Shown: in pieces, positions 39,664 through 48,744 of the stretch | Layout: each line of letters starts with the position of its first letter | How positions within the stretch are numbered: position 1 is the stretch's first letter | Assembly (NCBI RefSeq): GCF_902502825.2 | Contig: NZ_LR723670.1 | Location: 3,282,501-3,346,500, forward strand | DNA: 64,000 bases | From: Pseudorhizobium flavum | Lineage (GTDB): Bacteria > Pseudomonadota > Alphaproteobacteria > Rhizobiales > Rhizobiaceae | Direction: 5' to 3' | Program-made: the position numbers and the translations under genes | The notes under the pieces: model-generated | Seen by the model: only the letters and a program-made list of their open reading frames with translations | What the model was told of the DNA's origin: nothing | Databases searched by the model: none

Positions 39664-40323
39664 TCAGGAACCCTTTGCGGCCGTGATCAATGCCTTGGCG
39701 TCTGTGCTGTCCCAGACTGCAGGGCCGTTCATGGCGGAGACGAGGCAGCCCTTCCGGTCGAGGATCAGCGTGACCGGGAGACCGAAGGCAAGCCCTTCCT
39801 TCTTCATCGTATTGAAGACGCCCATCGTACTGTCGCGGTAATAGCCGAGTGCATCCACGCCGGTCTCCGCCAGGAAGGCCTTCGGCTTCTCGTCCGAGCC
39901 AGTGTCGATGTTGACGGCGACGACCTCGAAGTCTTCCCCACCCATCTCCTTCTGTAGATTGTTCAGCGCCGGCATCTCCTCCCTGCACGGGCCGCACCAC
40001 GTCGCCCAGAGATTGAGCAGCACGGTCTTGCCTGCAAAATCGGTCGTCTTCAGGTCCTGCCCCTCAGGCCCCTTGAACGAAAGGTCGATCCGCCGCGGCG
40101 ATGTGGCGGCGGCCATGGCGGCAACCTCACCCCGCGCGAACTCGTCGACCGTCCGGGCAAGTTCCACCGTGCCCTCGCACGCGCCAGCGTCGGCGGCGAC
40201 CTCGCCATTGCCAGACCCGGTGTTCGTCACGTATACCGCCACGGCGCCGGCAACCAGTCCGGCCACGGCGGCAATCACGATCAATCTGGCGGAGGGAAGG
40301 CCAAGCGGTCTCTTGTTCGTCAT
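39664..40323 (-). CDS. tlpA: TlpA-family thiol:disulphide oxidoreductase
   Basis: A 219-residue membrane-anchored periplasmic thioredoxin. An N-terminal helix (about residues 13-32) anchors it; the active site is WCGPC with Cys110 and Cys113, followed by REEMPALN and cis-Pro in FGLPVTLIL. An extra Cys pair (Cys49 and a late Cys near residue 193) is typical of the rhizobial TlpA needed for cytochrome aa3 maturation. It is divergent from argH with only 24 bases between start codons and converges on hbd four bases away. Confidence 0.93.
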   Translation of the reverse strand: MTNKRPLGLPSARLIVIAAVAGLVAGAVAVYVTNTGSGNGEVAADAGACEGTVELARTVDEFARGEVAAMAAATSPRRIDLSFKGPEGQDLKTTDFAGKTVLLNLWATWCGPCREEMPALNNLQKEMGGEDFEVVAVNIDTGSDEKPKAFLAETGVDALGYYRDSTMGVFNTMKKEGLAFGLPVTLILDRKGCLVSAMNGPAVWDSTDAKALITAAKGS

Positions 40324-40347
40324 CTAGCACTCCAGGACGTATGCATC

Positions 40348-41751
40348 ATGGCTGACGGCACGAAGGACGCTGTATCCTCCAACCAGATGTGGGGCGGTCG
40401 CTTCGCCTCCGGCCCGGATGCGATCATGGAGGAGATAAATGCCTCCATCGGCTTCGACAAGAAGCTCTACGCCCAGGACATCCGCGGCTCAATGGCGCAT
40501 GCGACCATGCTTGCTGCAAAAGGCATCATTTCCGGCGAAGATAAAGACAAGATTGTCGAGGGGCTGAACACGATCCTGTCAGAGATCGAGAGCGGCCAGT
40601 TCGAGTTCTCGCGCAAGCTCGAAGACATCCACATGAACGTGGAGGCACGGCTTGCCGCGCTGATCGGCTCAGCCGCCGGACGGCTCCACACGGCGCGCTC
40701 CCGTAACGACCAGGTCGCGCTCGACTTTCGTCTCTGGGTGAAGGAAGAACTGAGCAAGACCGAACGCATGCTGACCGGCCTGATCGCAGCCTTTCTCGAC
40801 CGCGCCGAAGAACACGCCGATACCGTTATGCCCGGCTTCACCCACCTGCAGACGGCGCAGCCGGTGACCTTCGGCCATCATTGCATGGCCTATGTCGAAA
40901 TGTTCGGCCGCGACCGGCAGCGGGTACGCCACGCCATCGAACACCTGGACGAAAGCCCGATCGGCGCCGCCGCACTCGCCGGCACGGGTTTCCCGATCGA
41001 CCGGCACATGACGGCTGAAGCGCTTGGCTTCCGCGAGCCCACCCGCAACTCCATCGACACCGTGTCCGACCGCGATTTTGCGCTGGAATTCCTGTCGGTT
41101 GCCGCAATCTGCGCCATGCACCTGTCGCGGCTTGCGGAAGAGATCGTCATCTGGTCGACGCCGCAGTTCGGCTTCATCCGCCTGTCGGACGCCTTTTCGA
41201 CCGGCTCCTCCATCATGCCGCAGAAGAAGAACCCGGATGCGGCCGAATTGGTCCGCGCCAAGACGGGGCGCATCAACGGTTCGCTCGTCGCACTGCTGAC
41301 CGTCATGAAGGGCCTGCCGCTCGCCTACTCCAAGGACATGCAGGAAGACAAGGAACAGGTCTTCGATGCCGCGGAAAACCTGGAACTCGCGATTGCCGCG
41401 ATGACCGGGATGGTGCGCGACATGACCATCCGCGCCGACCGCATGCGCGCTGCAGCCGGATCGGGCTACTCGACCGCCACCGACCTCGCCGACTGGCTGG
41501 TGCGCGAGGCGGGCCTGCCGTTCCGCGACGCCCACCACGTGACCGGCCGGGCCGTTGCGCTTGCCGAGCAGAAGGGCTGCGATCTCGCGGAACTTTCGCT
41601 GGCGGAACTCCAGGGCATCCATGATGCCATCACCGACAAGGTCTTTGATGTCCTGTCGGTCGATGCGTCAGTCGCAAGCCGCACCAGTTTCGGTGGCACC
41701 GCCCCGTCGGAAGTGCGCAAGCAGATTGCCTGGTGGCGCGCCCGCAACTAG
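40348..41751 (+). CDS. argH: argininosuccinate lyase
   Basis: The last step of arginine synthesis, splitting argininosuccinate to arginine and fumarate. 467 residues; the signature [13 protein letters not shown] is near residue 286, after MGGRF-type N-terminus ([14 protein letters not shown]) and [15 protein letters not shown]. It is the first gene of the conserved argH-lptM-lysA arrangement. Confidence 0.98.
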   Translation: MADGTKDAVSSNQMWGGRFASGPDAIMEEINASIGFDKKLYAQDIRGSMAHATMLAAKGIISGEDKDKIVEGLNTILSEIESGQFEFSRKLEDIHMNVEARLAALIGSAAGRLHTARSRNDQVALDFRLWVKEELSKTERMLTGLIAAFLDRAEEHADTVMPGFTHLQTAQPVTFGHHCMAYVEMFGRDRQRVRHAIEHLDESPIGAAALAGTGFPIDRHMTAEALGFREPTRNSIDTVSDRDFALEFLSVAAICAMHLSRLAEEIVIWSTPQFGFIRLSDAFSTGSSIMPQKKNPDAAELVRAKTGRINGSLVALLTVMKGLPLAYSKDMQEDKEQVFDAAENLELAIAAMTGMVRDMTIRADRMRAAAGSGYSTATDLADWLVREAGLPFRDAHHVTGRAVALAEQKGCDLAELSLAELQGIHDAITDKVFDVLSVDASVASRTSFGGTAPSEVRKQIAWWRARN

Positions 41752-41836
41752 CCATCGAAATGACCGCGGAGTGACTGCACAAGCGGCAGGAACTCCGCTA
41801 TGACACCAGCGCAGGCTGGTTGATGAAGGAAACGGA

Positions 41837-42037
41837 ATGTCGAAGCTCGTGCAAAAATTCGGCGGCATCGCCCTGACGCTGGCGGTGGCCGGCATCGTCC
41901 TTTCCGGATGCGGCCGCAAAGGTGATCTCGACCGGCCCAGCACTCCTGTCGAGCAGCAGAACATCCGCAAGACGGGAGACGACCGCAAGCCGGAGCCGGT
42001 TCCCGAGAAGCGCTTCCTGCTCGATCCCTTGCTCTGA
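41837..42037 (+). CDS. lptM: LptM-like small lipoprotein
   Basis: A 66-residue lipoprotein: signal peptide with lipobox LSGC, then CGRKGDLDRP, the short conserved motif of the YifL/LptM family. LptM in E. coli helps the LptD-LptE lipopolysaccharide translocon mature with correct disulphides. Its place between argH and lysA is the usual one in alphaproteobacteria. It ends 12 bases before lysA. Confidence 0.93.
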   Translation: MSKLVQKFGGIALTLAVAGIVLSGCGRKGDLDRPSTPVEQQNIRKTGDDRKPEPVPEKRFLLDPLL

Positions 42038-42049
42038 GCGAAACAAGCC

Positions 42050-43318
42050 GTGAACCATTTTCACTACATCGATGGCGTGTTGCACGCCGAGAATGTGCCG
42101 ATTCCCGAGATTGCCAAAGCGGTCGGTACCCCCTTCTACGTGTACTCCACCGCAACCCTGGAGCGCCACTACACCGTCTTCGCCAAGGCGTTCGCGGATG
42201 TCGACGCGATGGTCTGCTACGCGATGAAGGCGAATTCCAACCAGGCGGTGCTGAAGACGCTCGCGCGCCTCGGAGCCGGGGTTGACGTCGTGTCCGGAGG
42301 TGAACTGCGCCGGGCGCTGGCGGCCGGCATCCCCGCAAGCCGCATCATGTTCTCCGGCGTCGGCAAGACCGCGGCGGAAATGGATCTGGCACTCGAGGCA
42401 GGCATCTACTGCTTCAATGTCGAATCCGAGCCGGAACTCGAAGTCTTGAACCAGCGGGCGCAGCGTAAAGGTACCCGCGCCCATGTCTCCTTCCGCATCA
42501 ACCCCGATGTCGACGCGCGCACCCATGCGAAGATTTCCACGGGCAAGAAGGAAAACAAGTTCGGGATTTCCTATGAGCGCGCCCGCGCCGTCTATGCGCA
42601 TGCGGCCCAGTTGCCGGGAATAGACGTCACCGGCATCGACATGCATATCGGCAGCCAGATCACCGATCTGCAGCCCTTCGAGGATGCCTTCCGGCTGCTG
42701 CGCGAACTTGTGGATACACTACGCGCCAACGGCCACAGGATCGACCATGTCGATATCGGCGGCGGCCTGGGCATCCCCTACAAGGATGACAATGATCCAC
42801 CGCCGCTTCCCGACGCCTATGCCGAGACGGTGAAGCGACAGCTGCGTTCGCTGGACTGCAAGATCGTCACCGAGCCCGGCCGGCTCATTGTCGGCAATGC
42901 CGGCATCCTCGTGACCGAGGTCATCTACATCAAGGATGGCGGCGAAAAGGCCTTCGTCATCGTCGACGGCGCCATGAACGATCTCATCCGCCCGACGCTT
43001 TACGACGCCTATCACGAGATACGCCCGGTGATTTCGGCCGCGGCCAGCGCGCCACGAATCAGAGGCGATATTGTCGGACCCGTCTGCGAGACGGGTGACT
43101 ATCTTGCGCTTGATCGGGAGATGGCGGCGCCGAAGCCCGGGGACTTGATTGCCGTAGGCTCCGCCGGGGCCTATGGCGCCGTGCAAGCGGGCACCTATAA
43201 TTCACGGCTTCTGGTTCCGGAGGTGCTGGTCAGGGGCAGCGACTTCCACGTGATACGTCCGCGCGGAAGCTACGAAGACCTGATCGGCTTGGACTCGGTA
43301 CCCGGCTGGCTCGCCTGA
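42050..43318 (+). CDS. lysA: diaminopimelate decarboxylase
   Basis: A PLP enzyme converting meso-diaminopimelate to lysine. 422 residues with a GTG start (GTG AAC CAT TTT). The PLP Lys is Lys60 in CYAMKANSN; FNVESEPELE, HIGSQITDL, DIGGGLGIPY and the C-terminal GPVCETGDYLA motif with its Cys are all intact. It is the last step of the pathway that begins with LysC in this window. Confidence 0.97.
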   Translation: MNHFHYIDGVLHAENVPIPEIAKAVGTPFYVYSTATLERHYTVFAKAFADVDAMVCYAMKANSNQAVLKTLARLGAGVDVVSGGELRRALAAGIPASRIMFSGVGKTAAEMDLALEAGIYCFNVESEPELEVLNQRAQRKGTRAHVSFRINPDVDARTHAKISTGKKENKFGISYERARAVYAHAAQLPGIDVTGIDMHIGSQITDLQPFEDAFRLLRELVDTLRANGHRIDHVDIGGGLGIPYKDDNDPPPLPDAYAETVKRQLRSLDCKIVTEPGRLIVGNAGILVTEVIYIKDGGEKAFVIVDGAMNDLIRPTLYDAYHEIRPVISAAASAPRIRGDIVGPVCETGDYLALDREMAAPKPGDLIAVGSAGAYGAVQAGTYNSRLLVPEVLVRGSDFHVIRPRGSYEDLIGLDSVPGWLA

Positions 43319-43477
43319 ACCTTATCTCGTCCTGTTCACAATTGCAGGAAGCGGACGGATTTCTGCCGCTCGCCGCAGGACCGCTCTCGTCTTCGCCATA
43401 AAGATCGCTATCTTGGTTCGAAGGCAGCGTCGCTCTCGGCACGCCCGCATCTTGCGCCGCCACAGGAGACGGATGAC

Positions 43478-46132
43478 ATGCGCAATATCCGCAAAGGTGC
43501 CTTCGACGCCCTTCCCGGACTTGCCCGGCGAGTGGCCTGGAAGCGCTCCCTCGCTCGCTCCGTGCTCTTCGTCGAACGCCTGATGCCGCGCCTCCTGCCC
43601 ATGCTGGGTGTCGCAGCGCTCTTCCTCGCCTTCGCATGGTTCGGCCTTTTCCGCCTCATGCCGGATATGGTCCGCTGGGCGCTGCTGATCGCCTTCGGCG
43701 TCGGGTTTGCGGCTACGCTGCTGCCGATCGCTCGGCTTCGCTGGCCCGCATCCGCGGATGCCGACCGCCTGCTCGAGGAGCGAAACCACCTGCCCCACCA
43801 GCCGGTCGCCGTTCAGGATGATGCGCTGTCCCACGACACCCCCTTCGCGCGCGCGCTGTGGAAGGAGCACCAGATTCGCATGGCGGAACGGATCGCAGCT
43901 CTCGATGCGGGCCTGCCACAGCCCGACATCGCGCGTCACGACCGCCATGCCTTGCGCGCCGTCCCCGCCCTCCTGCTGGTCGCCGCATTCGGCTTCTCCT
44001 TCTCTAACGGAGCAGGAACGATCGGGGACGCCTTTCGGCCAGCCTCTGCGCCAGCCGACTCTGCTCCCGACCTGCGGATCGATGCGTGGTTGACTCCACC
44101 CTCCTATACTGGACGTGCGCCAATCTTCCTGACGGGCGGGGCTGACGGCTCAACGACCGGCCTGTCGCTGCCACAGCACTCGCAACTGACCGTCCGCCTG
44201 ACCGGTGGAGACGGCCAGGAGGTCGTGACCTACACACCTACCTCACAAGCGGAACCCGTCGCTCTGGTGAGCGAAGAGATCGCCGCCGCGAGGGAGAAGG
44301 CAACGGACGAGGCACAGCAGCAGCAAGACGCTCGAGCCGCCGGCCAACCGAGCAGCCAGCTTCCGCAAAGGCGCACCTATCTGATGACGCTCGATGGCAG
44401 CGGTGAACTCGCTATCAATGGGCAGACCTGGACCTTTGACGTCATCCCCGACCAGCCACCGGAGATCGCTTTCGACAAGCAGCCGCGTCGCGCCGTGAAC
44501 GGCGCGCTGGAGATATCCTTCAAGGGCAAGGACGATTACGGCATTCGCGAAGCGCAGGCACTGATCGAGCCGGTGGACGCACCGGAAGCGGACGCCACTC
44601 CCCTTTACCCACTCCCGACCTTCCCGCTCGACCTGCCGCGACGTAGCTCGGACGAGGTTAAGGGTTTGACAAGCCGTGACCTGACCGAGCACCCGCTTTC
44701 CGGAAAGCGGGTGAGGATCACATTGCTGGCTACGGACGGGGCAGGTCAGACGGGACGGAGCCAGCCTTACGAAATGGTGCTGCCCGCCCGGCCGTTCTCG
44801 GAGCCGCTGGCGGCGGCGGTCGTCGAACAGCGGCAGGTTTTCTCCCTGGACAGCAGGCAGGTGCCGCGGGCGCTCGAACTCAACGAGGCGCTGACGCTGC
44901 GACCGGATGAGACCATCCCGAACCTGTCGCACTTCCTGCTTCTGCGTTCGGCGCATGGACGCATGGAGCTTGCGCGCGACGAGGAACAGTTGAAGGAGAC
45001 GGCCGACTACCTCTGGGACATCGCACTCGGTATCGAGGACGGCGATCTTTCCACGGCTGAGCGACGCCTTCGCGATGCCCAGAATGCCCTGAACGAGGCC
45101 TTGAAGAACGGCGCCAGCGACGAAGAGATCGCCAGGCTCATGGACGAGCTCCGCCAAGCCATGCAGGAATTCATGTCAGAGCTCGCCCAGCGCCTGCAGA
45201 ACAGCCCGCGCGCGCCCCAGGACATGCAAGCCCAGAACATGCTGCGCCAGCGCGACCTGCAGAACATGCTGGACCAGATCGAGAATCTGGCCCGTTCTGG
45301 CAACCGTGATGCGGCCCAACAAATGCTCTCGCAATTGCAGCAGATGATGAACAACCTGCAGGCCGGTCGCATGCAGCAAGGCCAGCAGGGGCAACAGCAG
45401 AACAGCCAGATGCGCCAGCAGATCGACAAGCTCGGCGAGATCATGCAGGAACAGCAGCGGTTGATGGACCAGACCTTTCAGCTAGAGCAGGCCTTGCGGG
45501 ACCGCATGCAGCGCGGCGATCCCGGGCAGCAGGGAGAACAGCCCTACGAGCAGCAGCAGGGACAACAAGGATCGCCCACCGACCAGATGACCGCTGAACA
45601 GCTGCGGGAAGCGCTGAGGAATCTGCAAGCCCAGCAGGAAGGCCTCGGCAAGCAGCTCCAGGAACTGCAGCAGGGTCTCAAGGAGCTCGGCATGCAGCCG
45701 GGCCAGGGCTTCGGAGAGGCGGAGCGCGAAATGGGCAATGCCGGCGAGGCCCTCGGCCAGGGCGAAGGCGAGCAGGCCGTTCAGGGCCAGGGCAATGCCC
45801 TCAACGCCCTGCGTCAGGGCGCCCAGGATATGATGCAGCAGATGATGCAGGCCATGCAGCAGGGACAGGGCCAAGGTCAGGGTGAAGGCGCCGGCGAGGT
45901 CTCGCAGGGCAACCAGAACGGCCGGGATCCGCTGGGACGCCCACGCGCCACCCAGGGTCCCGACTTCGGCGATCAGGTGAAGGTGCCAAACGAGATCGAC
46001 GTGCAGCAGGCGCGGCGGATCCTGGAGGCCATTCGCGAAAAACTGGGCACCGCGATCCAGGAACAGTTCCCGGCACCGTCAGCGGGTGAGATCGAGCGCC
46101 GTTACCTGGAGCGTTTGCTGGAAATACGCTAG
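43478..46132 (+). CDS. TIGR02302 / DUF4175 family membrane protein
   Basis: An 884-residue protein of the alphaproteobacterial TIGR02302 (DUF4175) family. Two N-terminal helices (about residues 38-58 and 63-83) anchor it. A globular part follows with the conserved DAWLTPPSYTGRAPIFL. From about residue 530 onward the sequence is Gln/Met-rich, with helical repeats (QQMLSQLQQMMNNLQAGRMQ) and then a flexible Gly/Gln/Glu tract (QGQGQGEGAGE), before a conserved helical end ARRILEAIREKL...EIERRYLERLLEIR. Function unknown. It follows lysA and converges with the response-regulator gene four bases away. Confidence 0.9.
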   Translation: MRNIRKGAFDALPGLARRVAWKRSLARSVLFVERLMPRLLPMLGVAALFLAFAWFGLFRLMPDMVRWALLIAFGVGFAATLLPIARLRWPASADADRLLEERNHLPHQPVAVQDDALSHDTPFARALWKEHQIRMAERIAALDAGLPQPDIARHDRHALRAVPALLLVAAFGFSFSNGAGTIGDAFRPASAPADSAPDLRIDAWLTPPSYTGRAPIFLTGGADGSTTGLSLPQHSQLTVRLTGGDGQEVVTYTPTSQAEPVALVSEEIAAAREKATDEAQQQQDARAAGQPSSQLPQRRTYLMTLDGSGELAINGQTWTFDVIPDQPPEIAFDKQPRRAVNGALEISFKGKDDYGIREAQALIEPVDAPEADATPLYPLPTFPLDLPRRSSDEVKGLTSRDLTEHPLSGKRVRITLLATDGAGQTGRSQPYEMVLPARPFSEPLAAAVVEQRQVFSLDSRQVPRALELNEALTLRPDETIPNLSHFLLLRSAHGRMELARDEEQLKETADYLWDIALGIEDGDLSTAERRLRDAQNALNEALKNGASDEEIARLMDELRQAMQEFMSELAQRLQNSPRAPQDMQAQNMLRQRDLQNMLDQIENLARSGNRDAAQQMLSQLQQMMNNLQAGRMQQGQQGQQQNSQMRQQIDKLGEIMQEQQRLMDQTFQLEQALRDRMQRGDPGQQGEQPYEQQQGQQGSPTDQMTAEQLREALRNLQAQQEGLGKQLQELQQGLKELGMQPGQGFGEAEREMGNAGEALGQGEGEQAVQGQGNALNALRQGAQDMMQQMMQAMQQGQGQGQGEGAGEVSQGNQNGRDPLGRPRATQGPDFGDQVKVPNEIDVQQARRILEAIREKLGTAIQEQFPAPSAGEIERRYLERLLEIR

Positions 46133-46136
46133 CCCG

Positions 46137-46511
46137 TCAGGCCGCCTGTGGCTGCTCGGATAGTGCGCGCGCCACGGCCCGCCGGATTTCCGGAAGGGCG
46201 AAGGGCTTCTGGACAACATCGATTATCTTCTCGGCGAGATCGTCGGCGCGCTCCCGCTGTTCTGCATAACCGGTCATGAGAAGGATCTTGAGACCAGGGT
46301 GACGCGACGCCGCCTGATGGACAAGTTCGATACCATCCATCACGGGCATGCGGATGTCGGACAGCAAGAGGTCGAATTCGGTCTCCCCGAGCTTTTCCAG
46401 CCCTTCTGCGCCGTCGCCCGCCTCATGGGTTTCGTGCCCGTCGAGACGAAGGGCTCGCGCAACGAACATGCGCAGGGAATCCTCATCCTCGGTTATCAGG
46501 ATCTTGGCCAT
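46137..46511 (-). CDS. single-domain (CheY/CpdR-like) response regulator
   Basis: A 124-residue receiver domain without an output domain. The acidic pocket is EDED at residues 8-11, the phospho-acceptor is Asp52 in LLSDIRMP, the conserved Thr is at 80 (LLMTGYAEQ), and Lys102 is in VQKPF. The start is MAKILITEDED; an upstream extension is antisense noise. No histidine kinase is nearby. Single-domain regulators in this group can act in the DivK/CpdR cell-cycle circuit, but it is not a clear CpdR orthologue. Confidence 0.9.
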   Translation of the reverse strand: MAKILITEDEDSLRMFVARALRLDGHETHEAGDGAEGLEKLGETEFDLLLSDIRMPVMDGIELVHQAASRHPGLKILLMTGYAEQRERADDLAEKIIDVVQKPFALPEIRRAVARALSEQPQAA

Positions 46512-46633
46512 GGCGCTCGACGTCCCCCATTCTGTCTCATTACGGGAGCAAATCACCAGACTTTCCTTTTCGAGGAGTAAACAGCCTCCTCCAGCACTCC
46601 CGAGATGGTTAACGATATGCGGATCGCTGACGG

Positions 46634-47188
46634 CTAACTCTCGCCGAGGGCGTCTCCGGTAACCACGCCCACGAAGGGAAGTTCGCGGAAGGCGTAGGCG
46701 ACGTCCATCCCGTAGCCCACCACGAAATAATCCGGGCATTCGAAGCCGACGTAATCCGCCTCCAGCTCTTCCTTGCGCTTTACGCTCTTGTCCAGGAGCA
46801 CCGCGATCGAGACATTCCTGGCGCCGCGCTCGTACAGCATCTGCTTGGCAAACAGCAGCGTGCGCCCGGACTCGAGGATATCGTCGATCAGCAGGACGTC
46901 GCGGTCCTTCACGTCGCTGTCGATGTCCTTCACGATGCGCACGCCCTGCGAGACCGTACCCGCTCCATAGCTCGAGAGCGTGATGAACTCCACTTCCGGC
47001 GCCAGACCGACATCGTGCAGCGCACGGATCAGATCGGCGGCGAAGATGAAGGAGCCCTTCAGGATCGCGATGACGAGCAGGTCCTTGGTAGGACCCTTGG
47101 CGATCTCCGCGGCAATCGAACGATTGCGTTCGGCGATGGCTTCCGCGGTGTAGAGCGGCTCAATGATCTTGCCGCGAACGACGGGCAT
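46634..47188 (-). CDS. hpt: hypoxanthine phosphoribosyltransferase
   Basis: A purine salvage enzyme of 184 residues, using PRPP to convert hypoxanthine (and often guanine) to the monophosphate. The PRPP motif is VLLIDDILESGRTL, preceded by LVIAILKGSFIFAADLIR and SSYGAGTVSQGV, and followed by the base-binding DYFVVGYGMDVAYAFRELP. The gene precedes the response-regulator gene on the minus strand by about 120 bases. Confidence 0.96.
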   Translation of the reverse strand: MPVVRGKIIEPLYTAEAIAERNRSIAAEIAKGPTKDLLVIAILKGSFIFAADLIRALHDVGLAPEVEFITLSSYGAGTVSQGVRIVKDIDSDVKDRDVLLIDDILESGRTLLFAKQMLYERGARNVSIAVLLDKSVKRKEELEADYVGFECPDYFVVGYGMDVAYAFRELPFVGVVTGDALGES

Positions 47189-47229
47189 GGGGCTCTCCTG
47201 ACTGGTTCAGAAGGCCGCCGATAGCATAA

Positions 47230-47871
47230 TCATGGCGCCGAGGCACCCGCCGATGCAAAGGAAAGCCGCAGTTCCGGCATTTTTCCACCAGGATGCGGAA
47301 TGCGTGCAGAGAAGCCGTGGCTCTCGCCGCCCTCGATCGCTGCGACGGGTGGCTGGATGACGGTGCTGGCAACCGTGGCATCACCCGAGACCAGGTCTGC
47401 GCGGATCGGCAGCGCCTCGAGCGGCACGTCACTGTTGTTCTTGACGATCCCTGTAATCAGGAGAAGCGACATGCCGTTCGCATCCTGGGGCGTGAGGTTC
47501 ACGTGCGTCAGGTCAAGGCCTGGCGGCTCTGCTGGCGCGGACTCGCTCACGAACAGGGCAAATCCACCAGCCAAACCGAACACTGCAACGCATAGAGCCG
47601 CAACGATCGCTGCGAACACATCGGCAGAGAGATTCATGAGCCCACGCTCTACCCACGCCAGGACGGCTCCGGCAGACGGCTTCTCCTGGGCGGCGACGTG
47701 ACGGGTGGAACGAGGACGAGGCGGGGTCGGACGTTCGGCTACGGGACCGGATCGGCTCGATGCCGCAGGAACCGTTACAAAGCTCGCATCCGCTACATTG
47801 CCGGTGGCGCCATGGCTGAACCGTCTGCGGGCCGATCTCGGTTCGGGGGGCAGGATATCGATGACCGTCAT
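47230..47871 (-). CDS. single-pass membrane protein, DUF3426-like C-terminus
   Basis: A 213-residue protein. The N-terminal 80 residues are basic, Pro-rich and cytoplasmic; a single helix spans about residues 86-108; the C-terminal part (VNLTPQDANGMSLLLITGIVKNNSDVPLEALPIRADLV) has the beta-sandwich pattern of DUF3426/FxLYD-type domains. The ATG giving MTVIDILPPEPRS has AAGGCG just ahead; an upstream frame start was rejected. It sits between hpt and ftsE, divergent from ftsE, as in other rhizobia. No function can be given. Confidence 0.75.
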   Translation of the reverse strand: MTVIDILPPEPRSARRRFSHGATGNVADASFVTVPAASSRSGPVAERPTPPRPRSTRHVAAQEKPSAGAVLAWVERGLMNLSADVFAAIVAALCVAVFGLAGGFALFVSESAPAEPPGLDLTHVNLTPQDANGMSLLLITGIVKNNSDVPLEALPIRADLVSGDATVASTVIQPPVAAIEGGESHGFSARIPHPGGKMPELRLSFASAGASAP

Positions 47872-48084
47872 CGCTCGCCTTTCCGGACTCCGGCCTGCCG
47901 GGGCCCTGAGTGCCGCGTTCACCCACATGGGAAAACTTGGCATTGAATCGAATCCTACCCAGTCGTAAATTCAAATGGTTAATGCTTCGCAAAAGCGGCC
48001 CTCAAAACGACCTAATCCGGTGGCGATAGAAGATCGCATGACCTTGGTTGCAAGGGCGGCGCAACACGGGACCTGGGTTTCCTT

Positions 48085-48744
48085 TTGATTCATTTCGAGA
48101 ACGTCGGCCTCCGTTACGGGATGGGCCCGGAGATTCTTCGGGACATGACCTTCGATATCCCGAAGAGGTCGTTCCAGTTCCTCACCGGGCCGTCGGGCGC
48201 CGGGAAGACGACACTTCTGCGACTGCTCTTCATGTCGCTGCAGCCGACCCGCGGCCTGATCCGCATGTTCGGCCGCGACCTGTCGCAGATACCCCGCAAC
48301 GAGTTGCCGATGCTGCGCCGGCGCGTCGGCATCGTGTTCCAGGATTTCCGCCTGCTCGACCACCTGACCACCTACGAGAACGTCGCACTTCCGTTGCGCG
48401 TGCGGGGCAAGCAGGAAGCCAGCTATCGCAACGACGTCATCGAACTCCTCAAATGGGTGGGTCTAGGGGAGCGTATCAACGTCCTGCCACCCGTCCTGTC
48501 CGGGGGAGAGAAGCAGCGCGCGGCGATCGCCCGCGCCCTGATCGATCGTCCTGAAATCCTGCTGGCCGACGAGCCGACGGGCAACGTCGATCCGCCCATG
48601 GCCAAGCGGCTTCTCTCGCTCTTCCTCGAACTCAACCGGCTGGGCACCGCTGTCGTGATCGCAACCCATGACCTCGCGCTGATGGATCAGGTTGATGCGC
48701 GTCGCATGATCCTGACGGAAGGGCAGCTCGACATCTATGAATGA
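48085..48744 (+). CDS. ftsE: cell-division ABC ATPase FtsE
   Basis: A 219-residue ATPase that works with FtsX to couple septation with peptidoglycan hydrolysis. Walker A is GPSGAGKTT (residues 35-43), Q-loop FQDFRLLD, signature LSGGEKQR, Walker B ILLADEPTGNVD, and the H-loop ATHD. The start is a TTG (TTG ATT CAT TTC), which matches the family start LIHFENVGLRYG. Its last eight bases overlap ftsX. Confidence 0.95.
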   Translation: MIHFENVGLRYGMGPEILRDMTFDIPKRSFQFLTGPSGAGKTTLLRLLFMSLQPTRGLIRMFGRDLSQIPRNELPMLRRRVGIVFQDFRLLDHLTTYENVALPLRVRGKQEASYRNDVIELLKWVGLGERINVLPPVLSGGEKQRAAIARALIDRPEILLADEPTGNVDPPMAKRLLSLFLELNRLGTAVVIATHDLALMDQVDARRMILTEGQLDIYE

